Below, in pieces: positions 1-9,183 of a stretch of 64,000 nucleotides of DNA (position 1 is its first letter; the number at the start of each line of letters is the position of its first letter). Under the pieces are notes generated by a model that did no database searches, was not told the DNA's origin, and saw only the letters and a list, made by a program, of their open reading frames with translations. The stretch is from Shewanella indica (GTDB taxonomy: Bacteria > Pseudomonadota > Gammaproteobacteria > Enterobacterales > Shewanellaceae). The stretch covers positions 1-64,000 of the forward strand of contig NZ_NIJK01000006.1 in the NCBI RefSeq assembly GCF_002836975.1. The letters are read 5' to 3'. Made by a program: the position numbers and the translations under genes.

Positions 1-45
1 TCCATCCATTTTGAAGGACGACTGGATGCTCACATCGATCTGTGA
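1..45 (+). pseudogene. C-terminal end of a probable IS256-family transposase (cut by window edge)
   Basis: The first 14 codons are open in frame 1 and read SIHFEGRLDAHIDL before a TGA stop. This resembles the typical tail of Mutator/IS256-type transposases (a hydrophobic residue, then FEGRL or FEDR near the C-terminus). It is followed ten bases later by a sequence that looks like the terminal inverted repeat of such an element. Only the tail is visible, so whether the gene is intact cannot be told. The identification rests on a very short stretch and on memory of the family. Confidence 0.4.
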
Positions 46-54
46 TTTTTAACG

Positions 55-78
55 TGACACAGAATTTTGAACACCCTC
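55..78. mobile_element. Probable terminal inverted repeat of an IS256-type element
   Basis: Read on the minus strand this 24-base stretch begins GAGGGTGTTCAAAATTCTG and ends in TGTCA, which resembles the outer ends of IS256-family elements. It sits just after the stop of the putative transposase tail, where a right-hand inverted repeat is expected. The left end of the element and the target-site duplication are outside the window. Confidence 0.4.
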
Positions 79-329
79 TATTCTTCCGAGGAGTCAAGCT
101 TCTGACTGTGGCCATATTGCTGGTGCAGATCAAAAATCTGCGACCATTGCCTTCCTTAACTAGTAATACCGCAACAATATTGTGTGAACTATATAATCTA
201 TTCACTTGAGTTATCTTTTTTTCGTTTATTTCCAATAGTTCAATATGAGTCGCTGCCGTTAGCCAAGGTTTAGGTATACAATTGCCGGCTTTCTTGCCTC
301 AAAGGGCGTGTTGTAGGAAATGCTTATAT
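79..329. other. Intergenic, AT-rich, no recognised gene
   Basis: Lies between the putative IS end and the acyltransferase gene. It is AT-rich and has no convincing open frame. An AGGAAA Shine-Dalgarno-like stretch near 316-320 serves the downstream ATG at 330. I see no clear promoter that I would defend. Confidence 0.5.
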
Positions 330-2279
330 ATGTCGGTTGTATTGCCTAAAAAGTTTCGTTATGACATTAACGGACTAAGAGCTTGGGCTGTTGTTGCAGT
401 TATTTTATTTCATTTTAAGGTACTAGGATTTGCTGGAGGGTTTGTAGGAGTCGATATTTTTTTTGTTATTTCGGGTCTGTTAATGACAAAAATAATAGTG
501 ACAGGCTTAGAAAGTAACCGTTTCTCCTATAGCCGTTTTATGTTTGCAAGAGCCAAACGAATTTTTCCCGTATTGGCCGTATTATGTTTAGCATTATTGG
601 TTTTCGGTTGGTTTTGGTTGTCAACGATCGATTATCAAAAATTAGGTACTCATATTGTTGGTGCGGCTTTATTCATTTCTAATCATAAGCTTTACAGTGA
701 GGCCGGTTATTTCGATGCGGCATCTTATGAAAAATGGTTGCTTCACTCTTGGTCGCTGTCAGTTGAGTGGCAGTTTTATTTATTGTTGCCACTGGTGTTG
801 ATGTTGGCTTGGCGCTGGCGCGGTAAACAAGCTGTATTACTCTCTTTGTTAGCTATTGCGCTGGTTTCCTTTATGTTGTCTGTGTATGCCGTGGAGACTA
901 ACCCTAGTGCGGCATTCTATCTTTTACCTTTTAGGGCATGGGAGATGGTAACAGGTGGACTTATTTGGTGGGTGATGAGACATAAGCAACTGGGACAGAT
1001 GGCCAGTAAAGTCATAGAGTTGCTCGGGTTTACGTTAATTCTAATGGCTATCTTCGGTTTTAATGATGCAACGCCATGGCCTGGAGGATATGCTTTAGTG
1101 CCGGTGCTTGGGGCCGTGTTGGTGTTAGCTGCCAACCGTCAAGAGTCTCCTTTGACTGCTAATCCACTTATCGCACGTGTGGGATTGATTTCTTATTCAC
1201 TTTATTTATGGCACTGGCCTATTGTCGTGTTTCTTGCTTATGCGGGGGAGCAAAATAATCCTACTTGGATTGTTGCTGGTATCTTGCTTACGTTTGCATT
1301 AGGAGAACTATCGTATCGATTTATTGAAACTCGCTCTAGTTATTACCTAGGTCAACTTAGTTTTAAAAAGGCTGCATGGGTATTATTTTGCGTTTTATTA
1401 TTGGTTGAGTTATTAGCAGTAGCCGCACGACATTTAGAGGTTGAAGGACGGTTACCTAAAAAAGTTGAAAAAGCAAGTCAAGGGTCATTTGACCGTAACC
1501 CTAGATTAAATGAATGTCTTCTTGGACCTGGACGAGATATTCCCGAATCTAGCTGTATACATGGCACAGGAAAAGTACAAGCTGTGGTTGTTGGCGATAG
1601 CCATGCCAATGCAGTGATATCGAGTGTGGTATTAGCTGCTGAAGAAAAAGGAAGTGTTGTGGAGATGACCTATAATGGCTGCTCAACCCTAATTGGAGCC
1701 AAGAGTCATATACCTAAATCACAATGTGATCTGTTTAATCAACATGTGCTTGATACCTTATCTACCACCAGTGATATACCTGTAATTTTAATTTCTCGAT
1801 TAACCGGTAGTGTTTTTGGTTATAACGAACGGCACAAATTCCAAAATAGACCAGTGATCTACTTTGGTGATAATCCTGAACAGACTAGTGACGAGGTATA
1901 TAAAGACTTTATGATGAAACAGATCGAAACTGTGTGTCAATTAAGTCAATATCGCCCGGTATACCTGGTTCGTCCGTTGCCTGAAATGGATGTTGATGTA
2001 CCAACTACTGTTTATCGTAATTTAATGTTTAACAATGGGTTACAGGATGTTTTTATTACTGAGCAAGATTATATGCAACGTCATACCCTTATTTGGCAAG
2101 CACAGGATAAAGCTGCGGCCGCTTGTGGTGCTAAAGTGCTTAATCCATTGCCTTACCTTTGCGTTAATGGGCGTTGTATGGGAAGTAAGGATGGGCGTTC
2201 TCTGTATTATGATACTAACCATTTGAGTGAATATGGGAATAAGTTTTTAACACCCATGTTTAAACCTTTGTTTCAATAG
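330..2279 (+). CDS. Membrane acyltransferase with SGNH domain (OafA/YrhL type)
   Basis: Two-part protein typical of O-antigen or surface-polysaccharide O-acetyltransferases. The N-terminal half (about residues 8-360 of the longer reading) is an Acyltransferase_3 domain with about ten membrane segments, opening with the family signature YDINGLRAWAV and a conserved LFHF histidine. The C-terminal half carries an SGNH-hydrolase domain with GDSHANA (Ser nucleophile block) and the catalytic pair in DTNHLS near the C-terminus. It would move an acetyl group across the inner membrane onto a periplasmic glycan. A longer reading starts at a TTG at 282, but ATG 330 is preceded by AGGAAA and begins the conserved domain. 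The gene is more AT-rich than the rest of the window and lies beside a probable IS end, which suggests horizontal acquisition. No other polysaccharide genes are visible here, so its target is unknown. Confidence 0.88.
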   Translation: MSVVLPKKFRYDINGLRAWAVVAVILFHFKVLGFAGGFVGVDIFFVISGLLMTKIIVTGLESNRFSYSRFMFARAKRIFPVLAVLCLALLVFGWFWLSTIDYQKLGTHIVGAALFISNHKLYSEAGYFDAASYEKWLLHSWSLSVEWQFYLLLPLVLMLAWRWRGKQAVLLSLLAIALVSFMLSVYAVETNPSAAFYLLPFRAWEMVTGGLIWWVMRHKQLGQMASKVIELLGFTLILMAIFGFNDATPWPGGYALVPVLGAVLVLAANRQESPLTANPLIARVGLISYSLYLWHWPIVVFLAYAGEQNNPTWIVAGILLTFALGELSYRFIETRSSYYLGQLSFKKAAWVLFCVLLLVELLAVAARHLEVEGRLPKKVEKASQGSFDRNPRLNECLLGPGRDIPESSCIHGTGKVQAVVVGDSHANAVISSVVLAAEEKGSVVEMTYNGCSTLIGAKSHIPKSQCDLFNQHVLDTLSTTSDIPVILISRLTGSVFGYNERHKFQNRPVIYFGDNPEQTSDEVYKDFMMKQIETVCQLSQYRPVYLVRPLPEMDVDVPTTVYRNLMFNNGLQDVFITEQDYMQRHTLIWQAQDKAAAACGAKVLNPLPYLCVNGRCMGSKDGRSLYYDTNHLSEYGNKFLTPMFKPLFQ

Positions 2280-2333
2280 TAAGACTAATTTTCGCATTGT
2301 TCGTAGTATACAGGTAGCGCTCATATGAGCTTG

Positions 2334-2367
2334 GGGGATTACATCAAATAGATGTAATCCCCTTTTT
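2334..2367 (+). terminator. Rho-independent terminator after the acyltransferase
   Basis: A perfect 12-bp stem (GGGGATTACATC paired with GATGTAATCCCC), a five-base AAATA loop and five Ts follow the acyltransferase stop by about 55 bases. Confidence 0.9.
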
Positions 2368-2425
2368 GATATAATAAGGGAACTGTTCGGCATTAGAGGC
2401 TTGCAGTATTTTTTAAACTAATCAG

Positions 2426-4150
2426 TTAGTGAACTATCGAACTATCCAGATCAACTATCGCTTCATACTGACTAATATAAACTTTGCCTTTGAAGTGTTC
2501 AAAGAAATCCGACTTTTTAATATTGTCCATGACCGGGCCTTTAACTTCTGATAAGTGTAGTTGAATATCGGAATCTTTCAGGCGGTCGTGAATTAACGTT
2601 AAGCTTTCCAGCGCACTGGCATCGACTGTGTTTACCCCGGATAACATCAATACCAGATGTTGGGTTTTAGGATACTGTTGCAAATATTCCATTATCTGAT
2701 CTTCCAGATAACGAGCATTGGCAAAATATAAGCTTTCGTCAATCCGCAGGCTGAGTACCGTTTTACTTTGGATTACATTAAAACGAAGAATATTGCGAAA
2801 ATGTTGGCTTCCCTCGATTAAACCAACCACTGCAATATGTGGCCGACTGGTGCGCCATAGAAATAGCGCTAGAGATGTAGCCAATCCTGCTAATACGCCA
2901 ATCTCAACATTAAATGCCAGTACACCGATAATGGTGAGAAACATGGCGATGGCATCACTCTTTGCACTTTTCCAGGTATGGATAATGGCTCTCACATCAA
3001 TCAGTGCCGATACAGCAACGATAATGGTTGCCGCTAACACCGCATGTGGCAAATAGGTAAACAGCGGGGTGAAATAAAGCACGGTAATGCCGATTCCAAT
3101 TGCGGTAAATGTTCCCGCCATTGGCGTTTCAGCGCCAGCATCATAATTGACTACTGAGCGCGACAGACCACCTGTAACCGGGAATCCCCCATTAATAGCT
3201 GATGCGATGTTGGCACCACTTAAGGCAATCAGCTCCTGATTTGGCTCAATTCTCTGGCGACGTTTCGCCGCTAATGTTTGCCCAACTGAAGCTGACTCGA
3301 CGAAACCGATAATACTCAGCAGAATCGAAGCCGGAAGCAGGTCTTCGATTAGTGCGAGATCGAGCGATGGCAGTGAAAAACTAGGCAAACCGCTTGGGAT
3401 CTGGCCGACTACGCTGACGCCTTTTTTGTCCAGATCAAACAGGGCCACTAACACAATACTCAATATCATCACTATCACAGGAGCCAGTTTGATTGCATGA
3501 CTTGCCAGTTCTGATGAAAGTCCTAGTTTGATCAAATTGGGTTTGAGGCTTTTGCGTGCATAGATAAGGGCAATCAAACTGAACGCCCCAATCATCAGGG
3601 TATAGAGATTAGTTTGGGGTAACGCAAGAATAAGATTGGTCAAGCGCTGCAGCACATTTTCCCCATGCAGTGACACGCCAAAAATATGTTTAAGCTGACC
3701 AATAGAGATAAGAATACCAGAAGCAGTCATAAAGCCAGAAAGCACCGGATGGCTTAAAAATGTGGTCAGAAATCCCAGTCTTAGTACCGACATTAGCAAT
3801 AGCACTATACCGGAAAGAAATGCCAAGGTTGCAGCGGCGGTGATATAACCCTGGCTACCAGTTTCAAACAGCGGAGCAATGGCTTCTGCGGTCATTAGCG
3901 AGATCACCGCTACCGGGCCCACGGCCAGTGTTTTACTGGTGCCAAGCATTGTATAAATGATCAGCGGCAGGATACTGGCGTACAGACCAACAATGGGGGG
4001 CAGACCAGCAACCATCGCGTATGCAAGGCTTTGTGGGATAAGCATCAAAGTCACGATAATAGCAGCTAAGCTATCTTTTGTGGCGTCATGACGCGAATAA
4101 TCAGGCAACCAAGATGATATCGGCAACCATTTCAACCAGGAATTTTTCAT
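2426..4150 (-). CDS. SulP family anion transporter with STAS domain
   Basis: A 574-residue SulP/SLC26-type permease. The N-terminus shows the family pattern (DYSRHDATKDSLAA, then LIPQSLAYAMVAGLPPIVGLYAS), followed by a roughly 12-segment membrane domain. A cytoplasmic STAS domain occupies about residues 440-560. Family members carry sulfate, bicarbonate or other anions. It is the last gene of a minus-strand series, 33 bp after the DUF442 gene and close behind a persulfide dioxygenase. That context favours a sulfur oxyanion (sulfite, sulfate or thiosulfate) as cargo, probably export or exchange of the oxidation product, but this is inference. Carbonate uptake is an alternative. Confidence 0.9.
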   Translation of the reverse strand: MKNSWLKWLPISSWLPDYSRHDATKDSLAAIIVTLMLIPQSLAYAMVAGLPPIVGLYASILPLIIYTMLGTSKTLAVGPVAVISLMTAEAIAPLFETGSQGYITAAATLAFLSGIVLLLMSVLRLGFLTTFLSHPVLSGFMTASGILISIGQLKHIFGVSLHGENVLQRLTNLILALPQTNLYTLMIGAFSLIALIYARKSLKPNLIKLGLSSELASHAIKLAPVIVMILSIVLVALFDLDKKGVSVVGQIPSGLPSFSLPSLDLALIEDLLPASILLSIIGFVESASVGQTLAAKRRQRIEPNQELIALSGANIASAINGGFPVTGGLSRSVVNYDAGAETPMAGTFTAIGIGITVLYFTPLFTYLPHAVLAATIIVAVSALIDVRAIIHTWKSAKSDAIAMFLTIIGVLAFNVEIGVLAGLATSLALFLWRTSRPHIAVVGLIEGSQHFRNILRFNVIQSKTVLSLRIDESLYFANARYLEDQIMEYLQQYPKTQHLVLMLSGVNTVDASALESLTLIHDRLKDSDIQLHLSEVKGPVMDNIKKSDFFEHFKGKVYISQYEAIVDLDSSIVH

Positions 4151-4183
4151 GCTTTGGCTATCCTAAGCAATGTGTGAATTCGG

Positions 4184-4594
4184 TTAATCGGGTTGCTTAA
4201 CCCAACTAAGATCAAAACCCATTTCGGTAGCTTGGGCAATACGCCGATCAAATGAACCCAGTTCCGTGCAGCTCATCGACCAGAGTGCGCTGCAACGTGT
4301 TCCTGTGCGACAGAAAGCAAAAATAGGTTTAGGGGCGTGTACAAAGAACTGACTAAACTGCTTCCCCTGATCCTGAGTAATATTTCCGGAAATAACCGGT
4401 AAGTGAAAATAGGTCATACCATGTTCTTTAGCCAGTCGTTCAATTTCTCTATTCAAGGGCTGATTATTTTCTTCTCCGTCTGGACGGTTATTGATGATCG
4501 ACTTAAACCCCATTGATGCCAGACGTGGTATGTCGCTGGGTAAAATTTGTGGTGAAACGGTAATTGATTCCGTTAAATAGATTGGTATTAGCAT
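4184..4594 (-). CDS. DUF442 / TIGR01244 family phosphatase-like sulfurtransferase (Blh N-domain type)
   Basis: A 136-residue protein with the dual-specificity-phosphatase-like fold of DUF442. The active-site loop is FC95RTGTR100, the family's CxxGxR form, and the N-terminal part has the IINNRPDGEE stretch typical of the family. Members are regularly found with, or fused to, ETHE1-like persulfide dioxygenases (Blh in Agrobacterium and Xylella) and are thought to act on sulfane sulfur rather than phosphate. Here it begins 15 bp after the dioxygenase stop and is followed by the SulP gene, so the three look like one transcript. The exact reaction is not settled from sequence. Confidence 0.85.
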   Translation of the reverse strand: MLIPIYLTESITVSPQILPSDIPRLASMGFKSIINNRPDGEENNQPLNREIERLAKEHGMTYFHLPVISGNITQDQGKQFSQFFVHAPKPIFAFCRTGTRCSALWSMSCTELGSFDRRIAQATEMGFDLSWVKQPD

Positions 4595-4609
4595 AATCGC
4601 AACTCAGTT

Positions 4610-5473
4610 TCAGACTTTATTCAATGGTATTTTCAGATAGCGCACACCATTATCTTCTTCCGGTGGTAACTCTCCGGCACGCATATTGACCTGAACCGAA
4701 GGAAAAATCAGGGTTGGCATATTCAGTGTGGCATCACGTCCTCTGCGCATCTCAACAAATTGCTGCTCAGAAATATTCTGTTTGACGTGAATATTGTATA
4801 GGCGTTCATCACCAATCGTAGTTTCAAACAGGTACTCTTCGCGATTTGGTGCTTTGTAGTCATGACACATAAAGACGCGTGTTTCATCAGGCAGAGCGAA
4901 CAATTTCTGAATTGAGCGATAGAGGGTTGCTGCATCTCCTCCGGGGAAATCGCAACGGGCGGTGCCGTAATCGGGCATAAATAAAGTGTCGCCAACAAAT
5001 ACGCAGTTACCAATCACATAAGCCATACAGGCAGGAGTGTGGCCTGGAGTATGAATTGCGTGCGCTTCAATATTACCAAGAGTAAAAGTCTCTTGATCGG
5101 CAAACAAATGATCAAACTGACTGCCGTCCATCGCGAAATCACTACCGGCATTAAATAGCTTGCCGAACGTATCTTGTATCACAGTGATTTTTTCACCAAT
5201 ACCCAGTTCGCCACCAAGTTTCTGCTTGATATAGGGGGCCGCACTTAGATGATCAGCATGAACATGAGTTTCAAGAATCCACTCGACCTTTAAGCCACTT
5301 TTCGTTACAAACTCAATCAGTTTATCTGCTGTTTCGTAAGAAGTCCTGCCTGAAGCGGGGTCGTAGTCTAGTACCGAATCGATAACGGCACATTGCTGGC
5401 TGTTTGGATCTACGACTATATAGCTGTAGGTGAAGGTTTTTGGATCGAAAAATTCGTAAACGCTGGGGGTCAT
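4610..5473 (-). CDS. MBL-fold persulfide dioxygenase (ETHE1/Blh-like)
   Basis: Metallo-beta-lactamase-fold protein of 287 residues with the metal motif TH70VHADH75 and a second histidine in HTPGHTPACMAYV. ETHE1-like enzymes oxidise glutathione persulfide to sulfite plus glutathione using mononuclear iron. The longer reading begins at 5527, but the ATG at 5473 has an excellent AAGGAGGAAAT ribosome site directly upstream and starts with the family-like MTPSVYEFFDPKT, so this start is chosen. It heads the minus-strand set with DUF442 and SulP, and the peroxiredoxin gene is 118 bp upstream. An ArsR-type persulfide sensor (BigR/SqrR), often found with this set, is not encoded here. Confidence 0.88.
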   Translation of the reverse strand: MTPSVYEFFDPKTFTYSYIVVDPNSQQCAVIDSVLDYDPASGRTSYETADKLIEFVTKSGLKVEWILETHVHADHLSAAPYIKQKLGGELGIGEKITVIQDTFGKLFNAGSDFAMDGSQFDHLFADQETFTLGNIEAHAIHTPGHTPACMAYVIGNCVFVGDTLFMPDYGTARCDFPGGDAATLYRSIQKLFALPDETRVFMCHDYKAPNREEYLFETTIGDERLYNIHVKQNISEQQFVEMRRGRDATLNMPTLIFPSVQVNMRAGELPPEEDNGVRYLKIPLNKV

Positions 5474-5591
5474 ATTTCCTCCTTGATTCCATAAAAGATG
5501 ATTAACGTCACGTGGGCCGGATAGCATCCGTTTACATAGCTACTCGCATGGTTTGCGGATTACAGCTTTTTTTACTGAAGTACCAGTCAAC

Positions 5592-6206
5592 CTAGTTATA
5601 ACCTTGAACTTTAAGTACTTCGGCTTCTTGAGCGTTTGCCGGTGGTGGAACAATCACTTCATTGCCTGGGATCCAGCTTTCTGGAGTTGCACATACGTTT
5701 GCATCGTTAGTTTGTAGTGTTTCAGCTAGACCTAAAATTTCTGCCACAGAACGGCCATTGCTCATTGGGTAGTAAAGCATTGCGCGGAGTACGGCTTCAG
5801 GGGCGATAACAAAAGTGGCACGAACCGCAGAAGTATTACTCGCACCTGGCTGAACCATGCCGTAAGCACCAGCAATTTTTATATTTAGGTCAGCAATAAT
5901 CGGGAAGTTAATTTCAACACCCAAGTTATCTTTAATGCTACGAGCCCATGCGATGTGTGCATGAATACTTTCGATAGACAGCCCCATCGGTTCACAATTA
6001 AGAGCTGTAAAATCTGCACTTGCCTGAGTAAACGCCATAAATTCAGTGGTACATACCGGGGTAAAGTCTGCCGGATCAGAGAAAAGAACCAACCATTTAC
6101 CTTTGTAGTCTTCCAGGCTAAGCGTACCCTGGGTGGTTTTTGCGGTGAAAGGCGGAGCTGCTTCATTTAGACCTGGCATCGCAACTACAGTTGTCTGTTC
6201 AGTCAT
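5592..6206 (-). CDS. 1-Cys peroxiredoxin (Prx6 type, AhpC/TSA family)
   Basis: About 204 residues. The peroxidatic site is in the family motif DPADFTPVC52TTE, followed by the Prx6-like C-terminal dimerisation region with VVAIP-like and YPMSNGRSVAEIL stretches. Such enzymes reduce hydrogen peroxide, organic peroxides and, in several bacteria, persulfides. An upstream in-frame ATG (6227) would add seven basic residues. I prefer 6206, where the conserved sequence begins, although neither start has a strong ribosome site. It precedes the persulfide dioxygenase set on the same strand, and a vegetative promoter can be drawn upstream (6263-6291). A joint role in sulfide/peroxide stress is inferred from position. 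Confidence 0.88.
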   Translation of the reverse strand: MTEQTTVVAMPGLNEAAPPFTAKTTQGTLSLEDYKGKWLVLFSDPADFTPVCTTEFMAFTQASADFTALNCEPMGLSIESIHAHIAWARSIKDNLGVEINFPIIADLNIKIAGAYGMVQPGASNTSAVRATFVIAPEAVLRAMLYYPMSNGRSVAEILGLAETLQTNDANVCATPESWIPGNEVIVPPPANAQEAEVLKVQGYN

Positions 6207-6262
6207 ATAGCGTTTTCTCACTTGCATCAGGATTTTATCAATAAGATTTTTCTAATGGATAT

Positions 6263-6291
6263 ACTATAATAGCATTCGCTACTAAGTACAA
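6263..6291 (-). promoter_or_regulatory. Candidate sigma-70 promoter for the peroxiredoxin and sulfur genes
   Basis: On the minus strand TTGTAC and TATAGT are separated by 17 bp (3/6 and 5/6 consensus matches). Transcription would start near 6256 and give a leader of about 50 bases before the ATG at 6206. The surrounding sequence is rich in short A/T inverted stretches, which could hold an operator, but I cannot name one. Confidence 0.4.
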
Positions 6292-6526
6292 ATAGAAATT
6301 CTCAATTAGTCTGAGAGGGTATAGCGATTAGGGAAGCGGGAATTCAGATAATAAGTACCGGAGCAAAGTTGCGTTAAACAGCGCGGCTTCAAACCAAGAA
6401 ACTACGGCTCCGGAGTTACCATAGGGAAGCATATGAAGGATAATTTGCAGCCTCAAGCTGACTTGGCTAAAATAACTGTAATTTTATCCAGTAATACTGT
6501 TCAGTGACAGTCAAAGGACGCAGTGG

Positions 6527-8563
6527 ATGATCCTCTATATCGCCGAAAAGCCCAGCCTTGGGCGCGCCATCGCCGAGGTGCTCCCTAAACCCCATCGCAA
6601 ACATGAGGGCTATATCGAGCTTGGCAACGGTGATTGTGTTTCCTGGTGTATAGGTCATCTGCTGGAGCAAGCTGAGCCGGATGCCTACGATCCCGCCTAC
6701 AAGTCCTGGCAGTTGGAGCATCTGCCTATTGTCCCGTCCGATTGGCAGGTTAAACCCAAAGCCAGCAGTCGCGGGCAACTCAGTGTCTTGCGTAAATTGG
6801 TCAAGCAGGCCAGTGAGTTGGTCAATGCCGGCGATCCGGATCGGGAAGGACAGTTGTTGGTAGATGAAGTGATTGCTCACCTTGGGGTTAAGGGCGATAA
6901 GCTGGCGGCGGTCAAACGCTTGTTGATAAGCGACCTCAACCCGCAGGCGGTAAAACGCGCCCTGGGACAGATGCGCAGTAATCGCGAGTTTGTGCCATTG
7001 TCGACTTCGGCACTGGCACGCAGCCGAGCAGATTGGCTCTACGGCATGAATATGACCCGTGCCTATACCCTGCAGGGGCGCAAGGTGGGCTATCAGGGCG
7101 TGCTTTCGGTCGGTCGGGTGCAAACTCCTGTGCTTGGTTTGGTTGTCCGGCGCGATCAGGAAATCGCCGCCTTTGTGCCCAAACCTTTTTATGAAGTGCT
7201 GGCCCATTTAAGCACCCAAGAGGGCAGCTGTTTCAGCGCCCGCTGGCAGCCCAGTGAGGCCTGTCAACCTTGGATGGATGAGGAGGGGCGGGTGCTCTCC
7301 CGCGGTTTGGCAATGAATGTAGTCGGCAGGATCACCGGCCAACCCGGCCGGGTAGATGAGCTGGAGCGCAAGCAAAGACACCAGGCGCCGCCTTTGCTCT
7401 ATAGTCTATCGGCGCTGCAGATTGATTGTGCCAAACGCTTCGGCATGAGCGCCAAAGAGGTGCTGGATACGGCGCAGTCTCTGTATGAACGGCATAAATT
7501 GATAACCTATCCGCGATCCGATAGCCGCCATTTGCCCAAGGCGCAGTTACAGCTGGCCCCGGTAGTCTTGAATGCTATTACCCAAGGGGCAGCAGAGCTA
7601 CTGCAAGGCTGTGAAGCCCCCAATCCCGCCCTTAAGTCCAAGGCCTGGAACGATGCCAAGGTAGACGCCCATCACGCGATAGTGCCTACGGAAAAGACGG
7701 CTAACCTTGGTGTTTTATCACAGCGTGAGCGTCAGGTGTATTTGCAGATCGCCCGTCAGTATTTGGCGCAGTTTTACCCTAATTATGAGTACCTTGAAAC
7801 CCGCGTTGTGATCGACATTGCCGGAGGTTGCTTCGTGGCCAAGGCCAAACAACCATTAAAACAGGGGTGGAAACAGTTGTTTGGCAAACAAAAAGCCGAC
7901 GATGAAGCGGAAGATATTCAAACCAGCTTACCTGAGTTGACTCAGGGGCAGGTGCTGGATTGCCTCAAGGGTGAACTAGTGGAAAAGATGACCCAGGCGC
8001 CCAAGCATTTTACCGACGCCACACTGCTGGCGGCGATGACAGGAATAAGCCGCTATGTGAAAGACACTGAGATCCGCAAAATTCTCAAGGAAACCGATGG
8101 TCTGGGGACAGAAGCGACCCGCGCCGGGATCATTGAACTCTTGTTTAAACGTGGCTTTTTGAAACGTCAGGGCAAGAGTATTCTGGCAACTGAGGCCGGC
8201 AGCGGGCTTATTCAAAGCCTGCCTGAAGTGGCCACCACGCCTGATATGACGGCGCTGTGGGAAAGTAGCCTGGATGCGATTTGTCGCCGTGAACTTAAAT
8301 ATCAGGCTTTTATGCAGCCCTTGACGGCTAAATTGGGCGAGCTTATTGAGCAGGCCAAGGCACAACTGCCCACGGCCTTGAGCGGCGTGAAAAGTACAGG
8401 CTTTAAAGGACGTAAACGTCGCAGTGGCGCTTATGCCGCTAAGGCTGGTGCCTCCAAGGGCACAAGCACCAAGAAGGGCACTGGCGTTAAGACCGGCACC
8501 GCCAAGCGCAACTATCGCTCAGCGACCAAGAGCAAAACCAAAGCCCAGTCCGCAACTTCCTGA
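6527..8563 (+). CDS. topB: DNA topoisomerase III
   Basis: Type IA topoisomerase of 678 residues. The N-terminal Toprim domain begins MILYIAEKPSLGRAIAEVLP and contains AGDPDREGQLL (the acidic DxDxxG metal site). The catalytic tyrosine is Y328 in LITYPRSDSR, the same number as in the E. coli enzyme. It relaxes and decatenates single-stranded-containing DNA. The start is supported by AAAGGA at 6513-6518. The last 50 or so residues are low-complexity and very basic (Lys, Gly, Thr, Ser repeats), a nonspecific DNA-binding type of tail also seen in other TopB proteins. It stands alone on the plus strand and converges with the DUF4250 gene. Confidence 0.96.
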   Translation: MILYIAEKPSLGRAIAEVLPKPHRKHEGYIELGNGDCVSWCIGHLLEQAEPDAYDPAYKSWQLEHLPIVPSDWQVKPKASSRGQLSVLRKLVKQASELVNAGDPDREGQLLVDEVIAHLGVKGDKLAAVKRLLISDLNPQAVKRALGQMRSNREFVPLSTSALARSRADWLYGMNMTRAYTLQGRKVGYQGVLSVGRVQTPVLGLVVRRDQEIAAFVPKPFYEVLAHLSTQEGSCFSARWQPSEACQPWMDEEGRVLSRGLAMNVVGRITGQPGRVDELERKQRHQAPPLLYSLSALQIDCAKRFGMSAKEVLDTAQSLYERHKLITYPRSDSRHLPKAQLQLAPVVLNAITQGAAELLQGCEAPNPALKSKAWNDAKVDAHHAIVPTEKTANLGVLSQRERQVYLQIARQYLAQFYPNYEYLETRVVIDIAGGCFVAKAKQPLKQGWKQLFGKQKADDEAEDIQTSLPELTQGQVLDCLKGELVEKMTQAPKHFTDATLLAAMTGISRYVKDTEIRKILKETDGLGTEATRAGIIELLFKRGFLKRQGKSILATEAGSGLIQSLPEVATTPDMTALWESSLDAICRRELKYQAFMQPLTAKLGELIEQAKAQLPTALSGVKSTGFKGRKRRSGAYAAKAGASKGTSTKKGTGVKTGTAKRNYRSATKSKTKAQSATS

Positions 8564-8573
8564 GGACTGGCGA

Positions 8574-8765
8574 TTATGTCAAGCGTCGGTATTGGTTGGA
8601 CAGGGGATGGTACTCGTATCCCAGCGCACTGAGTTTATGCTCGAGCAGGGTAGGTGACAGGTCAAGCTCGTAATAAAGTGCATCTTTGTCCGGACAACTT
8701 AGCCTCAGTTTCTCATTGACTATGCCCAACAGTATTTCGGCGGGCAGATGTTGCAGGCTTTCCAT
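8574..8765 (-). CDS. DUF4250 small protein
   Basis: A 63-residue protein matching the pattern of DUF4250: LPAEILLGIVNEKLR, then a helix with DALYYELDLSP and the closing YEYHPLSNQYR. The function of the family is unknown. The ATG has a strong GGAGGGA site four to five bases upstream on the minus strand, and the frame is closed by TAA just 10 bp from the end of topB, with which it converges. No terminator separates the two genes. Confidence 0.75.
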   Translation of the reverse strand: MESLQHLPAEILLGIVNEKLRLSCPDKDALYYELDLSPTLLEHKLSALGYEYHPLSNQYRRLT

Positions 8766-9115
8766 ATTCCCTCCAAGTGTCAGCTATTGACTGCCCCATA
8801 ATGCAATAGAGTTGGCTTGGGTTGCAAATCTCGCCTGGGTGCATTTAAAGTTTTAAAAAAATCAACATCTTAATAAAGTAATTTTATTTTCTGTTCAAGG
8901 CGGTTTTATCAATCTTTTTACCGGTTCCTGCTAGATCAAATATTCGCAAACACTTTAACTAAATTCAATATAATTGTTTAAAAATCAATCTGTTAATATT
9001 TGTTGTCAAGGTATTTGATTCTGCCCTTGTCGATACGCATGCATTCCTTTTGCTGCAGAAAAAGTTCGCTTGTTACAACGATATTTAATTCTTCTCACGG
9101 CATTTAACGCTTTCC

Positions 9116-9135
9116 AATCACGATATTTCACGATT
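9116..9135. promoter_or_regulatory. Candidate activator site (20-bp dyad) for the porin sigma-54 promoter
   Basis: AATCACGA-TATT-TCACGATT, an 8-4-8 dyad with six of eight positions symmetrical. It shares the 8-mer AATCACGA and the same 8-4-8 geometry with two blocks upstream of the reductase operon (13052-13071 and 13075-13094). It lies about 50 bp upstream of the -24 element of the porin promoter, a usual distance for an enhancer-binding protein. Inference: binding site of the sigma-54 activator encoded at 11514-13037. Confidence 0.6.
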
Positions 9136-9183
9136 TGTCGATCCAGCGCAGGAAACCAGGGGCTGGAATTGGCTTTTTTACAG

